The notes under the pieces were generated by a model, which saw only the letters and a program-made list of their open reading frames with translations, made no database searches and was not told where the DNA came from. DNA of 25,078 bases, taken from ZC4RG30 sp031424095. GTDB lineage: Bacteria > Pseudomonadota > Gammaproteobacteria > Steroidobacterales > Steroidobacteraceae. The translations under genes were made by a program, and so were the position numbers. Each line of letters opens with the position of its first letter. Within the stretch, counting starts at the first letter, position 1. The DNA is taken from positions 1 to 25,078 of the forward strand of contig JANPGU010000370.1 of NCBI GenBank assembly GCA_031424095.1, written 5' to 3'. Shown piece after piece: positions 18,624 through 25,078 of this stretch.

Positions 18624-18652
18624 GCAAGCTTCAGACAGTTCGCAACAAGGGC

Positions 18653-19249
18653 ATGAATCCGGACGCCAATCTGCATGTTCTGGTGCTCGCCGCAGGAGCC
18701 GGCAGCCGCTTCGGCTCGGCGAAGCAGCTGGTGCGCGTCGCGGGTCAGCCATTGCTGCACCGGGCCGTGTCCCAGGCCACGCAGGTGGCCGGTGGGGCGG
18801 TTACGGTGATCCTGGGCGCCCATGCCCAGCTGCTCAGCCCCCTGCTCAAACACAGCCCTGCTTCGATACTGGTGAACCGCCATTGGGAGGAAGGTCTGGC
18901 CAGTTCCCTGCGGCTGGGAATTGCCGGATTGCCAGCCGGCTGCGAGGGCGTGTTGGTGACGCTGGCAGATCAAGCTGCCGTTACCGTGTTCGACCTCCAG
19001 CGCCTGGCCAGCGCCTGGCGGCGCCAGCCGGACTGGCTGATTGCTGCCAGCTACGCAGGGCACACCGGCGTGCCAGCGGTCTTTCCGAGCCATACCTTCA
19101 GCAGCTTCGCGACGCTGCGCGGCGACGCCGGTGCCCGCTCCATCCTGTCGCGCCATGCGGACCGCTGCCTGCGGATACCGATGCCCAATGCCGCCATCGA
19201 CATCGATACACCGGAAGACCTGCTGAAGCTTGCTCCCGAAAACGGTTAG
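18653..19249 (+). CDS. MobA/MocA-like nucleotidyltransferase
   Basis: This 198-residue protein has the nucleotide-binding start LAAGAGSRFGSAKQL (12-26) with R19 and K24, then NRHWEEGLASSLRLGI (75-90) and the metal-binding Asp in LADQAA (D106). These fit the MocA-type CTP:molybdopterin cytidylyltransferase branch, in which the last motif usually reads DQP; here it is DQA. Related enzymes act on molybdenum cofactor or on other small sugar-like substrates, so the substrate is not certain. It is divergent from thrA with a 104-base gap. Note that MsrP in this window uses a non-nucleotide form of the cofactor, so the two need not be linked. Confidence 0.82.
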   Translation: MNPDANLHVLVLAAGAGSRFGSAKQLVRVAGQPLLHRAVSQATQVAGGAVTVILGAHAQLLSPLLKHSPASILVNRHWEEGLASSLRLGIAGLPAGCEGVLVTLADQAAVTVFDLQRLASAWRRQPDWLIAASYAGHTGVPAVFPSHTFSSFATLRGDAGARSILSRHADRCLRIPMPNAAIDIDTPEDLLKLAPENG

Positions 19250-19251
19250 CC

Positions 19252-19274
19252 GGCGCTGGCGGCCAGCTCGCGCC
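19252..19274. terminator. GC-rich hairpin between convergent genes
   Basis: The 32-base gap between the nucleotidyltransferase gene and ligA holds GCTGG-CGG-CCAGC (19255-19267), with GGCGC and GCGCC outside it as an alternative stem (19252-19256 with 19270-19274). The position fits a bidirectional terminator, but there is no T-run on either strand. Confidence 0.25.
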
Positions 19275-19281
19275 ATGCCAG

Positions 19282-21624
19282 TCAGGGCAGCCGACCCAGG
19301 AGCATCTCCTGCAGGCCCGCCTCATCCAGCACCGGCACCTTGAGCTCACGGGCCTTCGCAAGCTTGGAGCCGGCGTCGGCACCGGCTACGACATAGCTGG
19401 TCTTGTTCGACACACTGCCTGCCACTTTGGCGCCCAGCGCCTCGAGCCTCTCGGTAGCCAGTTCGCGCGTCAGCGCGAGCAGCGTACCGGTCAGCACGAT
19501 CGTCTTGCCTTCCAGCGGTGCGGCGCCGCCAGCGGCGACGGGAGCGAGCGCCAGCAATTCCTTCTGCATCGCGAGGCAGGCGAGCAGCAGCTTGGCGTTG
19601 CGCTTGTGCTTCAGCCAGGCCGCCAGCGCCGCGGCTGCATCATTGGGCAGACCAGCCGCGAGCAGCTCCGGGACCGTTGCCGATGCGATGCGCTCACCCT
19701 CCGGCATGGCTTCAGCCAGTTGCCTGGCGCGCAGTTCGGTGAGCCGGGGAATTGCCAGATCGACCAGCAGCGTCACGGGATTGAGCGCCGCGCGCAGTCT
19801 GGCACTGGGCAGATGGGTATCCGCGATACGCACGCCGTGCTTCAGCAGCGCATCCAGCACCTTCTGGTTGCCCCGCTGGTCGAAGAAATGGCCCAGGGAA
19901 CGGGCGACCTCACTGCCGATGTCCGGCACGCACTGGAACAGCGGCCACGGCAGCCGTCGCACCAGCTGCAGATCGCCGAACCATTCCGCAATGGACTTGG
20001 CGGTGCTCTCACCGACGTGCTCGATGCCGAGCGCATACAGCAGCCGTGCGAGCGTGGTCTCGCGGCTGTGCTCAATGGCCGCGACGAGATTCTCCGCCCA
20101 CTTCGTCGGCACCTTGCCGGCCTTCACCGTTTCGGGCGTGCTGCCGTCGCGCTCATGGACGCGGCGCTTCATCTCCAGCAGGTCCGCGAGCTTCAGCTGG
20201 TAGAGATCGGCCACAGACTCGACATAGCCGAGATCAGACAGGTCTTCGATGAAGCTGTCACCCAGCCCATCGATATCCATGGCCCGACGCGAGGCGAAGT
20301 GACGAATCGTCTCCTTGCGCTGGGCGGGGCAGGCAAGTTCACCGGAGCAGCGCCAGGCCGACGCGCCCTCCTCGCGTACCAGCTCCGAGCCACAGACCGG
20401 GCACTGCGGTGGCATGGTCCAGGCGCAGGTGCCCGCGGGACGCTCGGCTGCGATCACGCTCACCACCTCGGGGATCACATCACCAGCACGCCGCACGATC
20501 ACCGTATCGCCGACGCGCACATCAAGGCGCGCAATCTGGTCGGCATTGTGCAGCGTCGCATTGGTGACCGTGACTCCGGCCACCTGCACGGGCGCGAGCC
20601 GCGCCACCGGCGTCGCGGCACCGGTCCTGCCGATCTGGATCTCGATGGCCTCGACGCGGGTGGTCTGTTCCTGCGCGGGAAACTTGTGCGCAAGCGCCCA
20701 GCGCGGCGCGCGCGACACGAAACCCATCTCGCGCTGGCCGGCAAGGTCATCGAGCTTGTACACGACTCCATCGATGTCGAATGGCAAGGTGTCACGCTGC
20801 ACGCCGATGCGGCGGTAGTAGTTCAGCAGGCCGGCGACGCCGCGCACCACCTCGCTCTGGCTGCTTACCGGGAAGCCCCACTGCGTCAGCAATGCAAGCT
20901 GCGCGGAGTGCGTGGCCGGCAACTCACCACCCTGCACCTCGCCCAGTCCGTACGCAAAGAAGGCCAGCGGACGCTGCGCGGTAATGCTGGCGTCGAGCTG
21001 CCGCAATGAACCGGCTGCGCCGTTGCGCGGATTGGCCAGCACCTTGCCGCCGCTGGCGCGCGCCTGCTCGTTGTAGCGTTCGAAGGCAGCGCGCGGCATG
21101 TACACCTCGCCGCGCACCTCCAGCACTGCCGGCCAGCCGCGCTCCAGCAACTGCGCCGGAACATCCTTGAGCGTGCGCAGATTGGCAGTGACATCCTCGC
21201 CGCTGGCGCCATCGCCGCGCGTTGCACCCTGCTCGAACAGACCGCGCACGTAACGCAGGCTGATTGCGAGGCCATCGAGCTTCGGTTCCGCGGAAAATGT
21301 GGGGGCCTCGCGATCCAGCTTTTCCTCGATGCGACGCACGAAGTCGCGCACTTCAGCTTCACTGAAGGCATTGGCAAGCGACAGCATGGGCACCGCGTGC
21401 TGGACCGCGGCGAACCTGCCGGAGGTGGCCGCACCCACGCGTTGCGTGGGTGACTCGGCGGTGACCAGCGCAGGGAAAGCGGCTTCCAGCGCCTGCAGCT
21501 CGCGCATCAGGCCATCGAACGCCGCGTCGGTGATTTCGGGTGCGTCGAGGGAGTGGTAGAGACGGTTGTGACGTTCGATCTGCTCGCGCAACTGCTGCAC
21601 GCGCTGTTTCGCGACGTCGCTCAC
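19282..21624 (-). CDS. ligA: NAD-dependent DNA ligase LigA
   Basis: This 780-residue ligase seals nicks in replication and repair. K115 in AEPKLDGLAIS is the adenylated lysine. The domain order is: N-terminal Ia region with HNRLYHSLDAPEITDAAFD, adenylation domain with RGEVYMP and NPRNGAAGSLRQ, OB fold with GRTGAATPVA, a four-cysteine zinc finger (CPVCG and WRCSGELACPAQ), helix-hairpin-helix repeats, and a BRCT domain from about 703. It is roughly 110 residues longer than E. coli LigA. The excess is a small insert after DLLEM and a larger one at about 600-700, whose residues 625-684 resemble residues 534-594. The GTG start at 21624 overlaps the zipA stop as GTGA. Confidence 0.95.
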   Translation of the reverse strand: MSDVAKQRVQQLREQIERHNRLYHSLDAPEITDAAFDGLMRELQALEAAFPALVTAESPTQRVGAATSGRFAAVQHAVPMLSLANAFSEAEVRDFVRRIEEKLDREAPTFSAEPKLDGLAISLRYVRGLFEQGATRGDGASGEDVTANLRTLKDVPAQLLERGWPAVLEVRGEVYMPRAAFERYNEQARASGGKVLANPRNGAAGSLRQLDASITAQRPLAFFAYGLGEVQGGELPATHSAQLALLTQWGFPVSSQSEVVRGVAGLLNYYRRIGVQRDTLPFDIDGVVYKLDDLAGQREMGFVSRAPRWALAHKFPAQEQTTRVEAIEIQIGRTGAATPVARLAPVQVAGVTVTNATLHNADQIARLDVRVGDTVIVRRAGDVIPEVVSVIAAERPAGTCAWTMPPQCPVCGSELVREEGASAWRCSGELACPAQRKETIRHFASRRAMDIDGLGDSFIEDLSDLGYVESVADLYQLKLADLLEMKRRVHERDGSTPETVKAGKVPTKWAENLVAAIEHSRETTLARLLYALGIEHVGESTAKSIAEWFGDLQLVRRLPWPLFQCVPDIGSEVARSLGHFFDQRGNQKVLDALLKHGVRIADTHLPSARLRAALNPVTLLVDLAIPRLTELRARQLAEAMPEGERIASATVPELLAAGLPNDAAAALAAWLKHKRNAKLLLACLAMQKELLALAPVAAGGAAPLEGKTIVLTGTLLALTRELATERLEALGAKVAGSVSNKTSYVVAGADAGSKLAKARELKVPVLDEAGLQEMLLGRLP

Positions 21625-22445
21625 GGGACCGTCCCGTCTCCCGCCGAACCCGGTTCTTCAGGCAGGGAACGGCGCACCTGGCTCAGGCGCATGCCGTCCA
21701 GGTCCGCACCGCTTTCATCCTGCACGATGGCTGACAGCCGGTGCGCAAGGCCGCGGGCGACGGCCACCAGCTCTTCCAGCATCCGCACCGCCGGCAAGGC
21801 GCCGGGCAGCACACTGAAAAGGTTCAAGCCGCGGAATTCCTGCGTGTCCATCAGCGCCGGATCGAAATTGCCCGGCCGCACCAGGTTGGCGGCGCTCACC
21901 AGCACGGCTCCATCCGCGGTGACCAGATGGAAAATCTGCTGCGGCCCGTGCACCAGGCCAGCGCCTTCCAGCGCGATACGCAACGCACGCCCTGGCAGCA
22001 GCGCGCCCTGCGCGCCCACCAGACGCAGGCTGAGGACACGCTCGGAATGCGTTGGCGGCCACTGGATGGTCGCAGCGGGCAAGGTGTGCACCGGCAGCGG
22101 AACCGCGGACGCGATCGTGGAGGGTGCGGGCTCGGGTCGCATCTCGAAGCGCGCCGCAGCGGGAATGTCCACCGCGGTTTCGTTGGCCACACCGATCAGC
22201 ACCGGATCACCAGGATGAATCGTGGGCACTTCGAGGGAGTTGTCTGGATCGGAACCGGCATGCCCCAGATGACCGTCGATGCTGGGTTCAAGCCGACGTG
22301 CGCGGTCCCTGGGCTCGGCGCTGACCGCAGCTTCGGGCAATGTCCCTGCCGCATGGCGGCGGCCGGAGCGACGCCATTCCCACAGGCCCAGCCCCAGCAG
22401 AAACAGCACACCCAGCCCAACCATTGCCCAGCGTAGTTCAGGCAT
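21621..22445 (-). CDS. zipA: Cell division protein ZipA
   Basis: This 274-residue protein has an N-terminal membrane anchor (about residues 6-24) followed by the basic WEWRRSGRRH, a variable linker rich in Pro, Ala and acidic residues, and a C-terminal FtsZ-binding domain. In the latter, SAANLVRPGNFDPALMDTQEFRG followed by LNLFSVLPG matches the most conserved ZipA stretch. ZipA tethers FtsZ filaments to the inner membrane. The linker is fairly short. The gene lies between smc and ligA, the usual gammaproteobacterial order, with a 12-base gap from smc, an AAGGGA ribosome-binding sequence, and a GTGA overlap into ligA. Confidence 0.93.
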   Translation of the reverse strand: MPELRWAMVGLGVLFLLGLGLWEWRRSGRRHAAGTLPEAAVSAEPRDRARRLEPSIDGHLGHAGSDPDNSLEVPTIHPGDPVLIGVANETAVDIPAAARFEMRPEPAPSTIASAVPLPVHTLPAATIQWPPTHSERVLSLRLVGAQGALLPGRALRIALEGAGLVHGPQQIFHLVTADGAVLVSAANLVRPGNFDPALMDTQEFRGLNLFSVLPGALPAVRMLEELVAVARGLAHRLSAIVQDESGADLDGMRLSQVRRSLPEEPGSAGDGTVP

Positions 22446-22457
22446 GGATCAGTCCCT

Positions 22458-25078
22458 TTAGACCGCGGATAGCCGCACAGCCTCGTCCACATCCACGCTG
22501 ACCAGCCGCGATACGCCCGGCTCGTTCATCGTGACGCCAACCAGCTGCTCGGCCAGCTCCATGGTGGTCTTGTTATGCGTGATGAAAATGAATTGCACGC
22601 GGCTGGACATCTCGCGCACGATCTCGCAGAACCGCGACACATTGTGCTCGTCCAGCGGCGCATCCACTTCGTCCAGCAGACAGAATGGCGCGGGATTCAG
22701 ATCGAAGATCGAGAACACCAGCGCGACGGCGGTGAGTGCCTTCTCGCCGCCCGACAGCTGCGAGATGGTGCTGTTGCGCTTGCCCGGCGGCCGCGCCATG
22801 ACGGCGACGCCCGCCGTGAGCACATCGTCGCCCACCAGCTCGAGGTAGGCGTGCCCGCCACCGAACAGCCGCGGGAACTTCTCTTTCAGGCCGGTGTTGA
22901 TGCGCTCGAAAGTGAGCTCGAAGCGCGAGCGCGTTTCCTTGTCGATCTTGCGCATCGCCTCTTCCAGCGATGCCAGTGCGTCGGTGAGATCTTGCCACTG
23001 TGCATCGAGGAAGGTCTTGCGTTCGGTCTGTTCGGCCAGCTCGTCGATGGCCGCCAGGTTCACCGCGCCCAGACGCTGCAGATCGGCCTGCACGCTGGCG
23101 AGCCGATCCTCGCGATCGACGACGGTGGATTCGGCGGCCAGCTCCGCCATGATTTCTGCCAGTTCAAAGCGCGTCTGCGTGAACTGCTCGGCCAGCGATT
23201 CGCGTCGCAGGCGGGTTTCCTGCGCGGCAAGCCGCGCGGCTTCCAGTTCTTCGCGCGCGCCGGAAACACGCTGTTCGGCCTGCAGGCGCTTTTCGTCGAG
23301 CTCACGCAACTGCGCTTCCACCGCTTCCAGGTCACGGCGCGCGGCACCCAGTTCGTTTTCGATCTCGAGCTTGCGCGACAGCAGCTCGTTGAGCTGCTCC
23401 GCCAGCCGCAGCACCGGCTCATCGCCATCGCCGGATTCGGTCTCGAGCTGCTGCTGCCGCTGACCAAGCTGCGCGCGCTGTTCCTGCATGCGCGTGAGCG
23501 TGGCAGCCAGCGAGGTCTCGGTCGACCGCCGGCCTTCGAGCTGGATCAGCAGTTCGCGCGCCTGCGCGCGCGCCTGCTGCGCCGCTTCGCGCGCTGCGGT
23601 TGCCGTGGCGCGCCGCTCTTCGCGCTCGCCTTCCATTTCGCTGCGGCGTGATTCCAGCTGTTCCAGCTTGCCGGTGGCTTCATCCAGTGCGCCGCGCGCG
23701 CGCTCCAGCGCCTGCTGCGCGCGCTCGCGCTCGACCTGCACATCGGCCGCTTCGCGATCGATGCGTTCGGTGCGCAGCGCGGCCTGCTGGCTGCGCCCGC
23801 GCGTGGCCTCGAGCGTGCCACGGGCTTCGGAATATTCGCGATGTGCGCCCTGGATGCGCTGCTGCAGGGCGTCGCGACCTGACTCCGCGGTCGCGACGGC
23901 AGCGCGCAGATCGCGCAGCCGCTGCTCGATCGCCTGCACCGCTGCATCACAGGTTTCGCAGACGCCACGCAGCGCACGGATGCGGCTTTCGCGTTCCAGC
24001 ACACCTGCATGGGCATTGCGGCCGCGCGAGACACGCAGCCAGTCGCGGCCCACCCAGATGCCATCCGGCGTCACCAGCGATTCGCCCGTGGCAAGTTCAT
24101 GTCGCCGCTGCAATGCTTCCTGCAGCGTGTTCGCCGTGCCCACGCGCGCCAGACGACGCAGCACGGCCTTTGGGCCCCGCACGCGCGCTGCCAGCGAGGC
24201 ACTGTCGCGGATGCTGTCCAGCCCACCTTCGACCAGCATCAGATGGCCGCTGCTCAGTTCGCCCAGACGCGAAGCGGCCGCTTCCAGTGATTCCACATGC
24301 ACGGCTTCCAGCGCATCGCCGAGCACGGATTCCACGCCGCGCTCCCAGCCCTGGTCGACTTCCATCTGCGCGGTAACGCGCGGCCGCCCGCTGAGGCCAG
24401 CCGCGGCCAGCCATTTGCCGGCGTCGCGATCGGCCTCGCCAAGCGCCGCCTTTTGCAGCGCGTCCAGCGACACCATTTCACTGCGCGCCCGTTCCCGTTC
24501 GCCGCGCGCGCGCTCGAGATCGGAATCGGTCTCGTGCTGCCGGGTGCGCAGCGCCTGCAATTGCGCAAGGCAGCTCTGCAGTTCCTGCTGCAGAGCCTCG
24601 TTGGCTTCGCGGGCACGCTGTTCGCGCGTCTCCAGCGAGCCAAGCTCGGCATTGGCACTGGCCAGCTGCATCTGCTCGCGTTCAACGGCGAGACGATCGG
24701 TCTGGCTGACCAGGCGAAGCAGCTGATCGTCCAGCTGCTCGATGCGCGTGCGCTCTACCTGTGTGGTCTGGTAGGTGCCGCCCAGTTCGCGATTGAAGGT
24801 TTCCCAGCGTTCCTGCCACTGCCGCTGCTCGGACTCGGCGGCTTCCAGTGCAGCATTGGTGGCGGCTTCGGCCTGCTGTGCCGCTGCGGCACCCGGGCCC
24901 AGTTCGCCGATTTCGGCGCGCAGCTGCGCCACCAGTGATTCGTCGCGGCTGAGCTGCCCGGCCACATCGGCCAGCATCGCGCGCACCTGCGCCAGCTCGC
25001 GCTTCTGGCGGTCGCGTATTTCGCGTGTGTGTGCAAGCTGCTGTTCGGCGCGCGCTACTTCCGCGCCCTGCTGATAGA
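22458..25078 (-). CDS. smc: Chromosome segregation protein SMC (5' part beyond window edge)
   Basis: About 872 residues of the C-terminal part are present; the N-terminal Walker A region is outside. The visible part begins in the first coiled coil (GAEVARAEQQLAHTREIRDR), continues through the hinge (KWLAAAGLSGRPRVTAQMEV to about RIRALRGV), then the returning coiled coil rich in Glu, Arg, Ala and Gln. The C-terminal head has the ABC signature LSGGEKALTAVALVF, Walker B FCLLDEVDAPLD and the FIFITHNKTTMELAEQL segment with the H-loop. SMC dimers with ScpA and ScpB compact and separate chromosomes. The reading frame is open to the window edge, so the methionine-like codon at 24986 is internal. Confidence 0.96.
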   Translation of the reverse strand, partial: YQQGAEVARAEQQLAHTREIRDRQKRELAQVRAMLADVAGQLSRDESLVAQLRAEIGELGPGAAAAQQAEAATNAALEAAESEQRQWQERWETFNRELGGTYQTTQVERTRIEQLDDQLLRLVSQTDRLAVEREQMQLASANAELGSLETREQRAREANEALQQELQSCLAQLQALRTRQHETDSDLERARGERERARSEMVSLDALQKAALGEADRDAGKWLAAAGLSGRPRVTAQMEVDQGWERGVESVLGDALEAVHVESLEAAASRLGELSSGHLMLVEGGLDSIRDSASLAARVRGPKAVLRRLARVGTANTLQEALQRRHELATGESLVTPDGIWVGRDWLRVSRGRNAHAGVLERESRIRALRGVCETCDAAVQAIEQRLRDLRAAVATAESGRDALQQRIQGAHREYSEARGTLEATRGRSQQAALRTERIDREAADVQVERERAQQALERARGALDEATGKLEQLESRRSEMEGEREERRATATAAREAAQQARAQARELLIQLEGRRSTETSLAATLTRMQEQRAQLGQRQQQLETESGDGDEPVLRLAEQLNELLSRKLEIENELGAARRDLEAVEAQLRELDEKRLQAEQRVSGAREELEAARLAAQETRLRRESLAEQFTQTRFELAEIMAELAAESTVVDREDRLASVQADLQRLGAVNLAAIDELAEQTERKTFLDAQWQDLTDALASLEEAMRKIDKETRSRFELTFERINTGLKEKFPRLFGGGHAYLELVGDDVLTAGVAVMARPPGKRNSTISQLSGGEKALTAVALVFSIFDLNPAPFCLLDEVDAPLDEHNVSRFCEIVREMSSRVQFIFITHNKTTMELAEQLVGVTMNEPGVSRLVSVDVDEAVRLSAV

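Noticed and set aside
18631..18654. Seven-residue minus-strand ORF (MPLLRTV) as a thr leader peptide
   Set aside because: It lies upstream of the predicted thr promoter, has one Thr codon, and no attenuator hairpin follows.
18883..21009. A 708-codon open frame on the plus strand antisense to ligA
   Set aside because: It is the mirror of a GC-rich conserved gene; its translation is rich in Arg, His, Gln and Gly without domain-like pattern, while LigA on the other strand is certain.
23488..24726. Long Ser/Arg/Ala-rich frame antisense to smc
   Set aside because: It is the shadow of the Glu/Arg/Gln-rich coiled-coil coding sequence of SMC; the repeats come from heptads on the real strand.

Overview
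This window is GC-rich, gene-dense chromosomal DNA with conserved housekeeping and metabolic genes nearly end to end. The combination of smc-zipA-ligA, a thrA-thrB-thrC operon with a fused aspartokinase/homoserine dehydrogenase, nudJ next to mnmA, and AcnA- and MsrPQ-type proteins points to a gammaproteobacterium. A lineage near Xanthomonadales, Nevskiales or Steroidobacterales is my inference from the general look of the proteins, not a database result. I see no rRNA, tRNA, CRISPR array, insertion sequence, phage gene or attachment site, and no block that looks foreign in composition.

Layout. Positions 1-1981 (minus): the 3'-truncated nudL (CoA pyrophosphatase) lies downstream of fumC (class II fumarase). 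Positions 1982-2065: a compact divergent promoter region with nested inverted repeats. Positions 2066-9149 (plus): purB, a PLD-like protein of unknown function, nudJ, mnmA, acnA and a HAD phosphatase. Positions 9215-10806 (plus): msrP-msrQ, the periplasmic methionine sulfoxide repair system. Positions 10763-12375 (minus): a YgjP-like metallopeptidase translationally coupled to kynA, whose 3' end overlaps msrQ. Positions 12383-13201 (plus): tatD. Positions 13198-18548 (minus): thrA-thrB-thrC followed by a membrane-anchored NERD-like protein, all with overlapping ends. Positions 18653-19249 (plus): a MocA-like nucleotidyltransferase. Positions 19282-25078 (minus): smc (its N-terminal part lies beyond the window), zipA and ligA.

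How the genes work together. FumC and AcnA are TCA-cycle enzymes. PurB and FumC belong to one enzyme superfamily and both release fumarate-type products. ThrA, ThrB and ThrC make threonine from aspartate. MsrP and MsrQ form a two-protein repair system fed by the quinone pool. Smc, ZipA and LigA serve chromosome segregation, division and replication. Many genes are packed with 4-bp start/stop overlaps (ATGA, GTGA, TTGA), and TTG or GTG starts are frequent.

I did not find a new defence or mobile system. The points most worth a second look are an apparent internal duplication of a helix-hairpin-helix segment in LigA, start sites that look leaderless in three genes, the nested palindromes between fumC and purB, a degenerate NERD-type protein attached to the thr operon, and a PLD-like protein without catalytic HKD motifs in the purB-nudJ-mnmA neighbourhood where hflD is missing.
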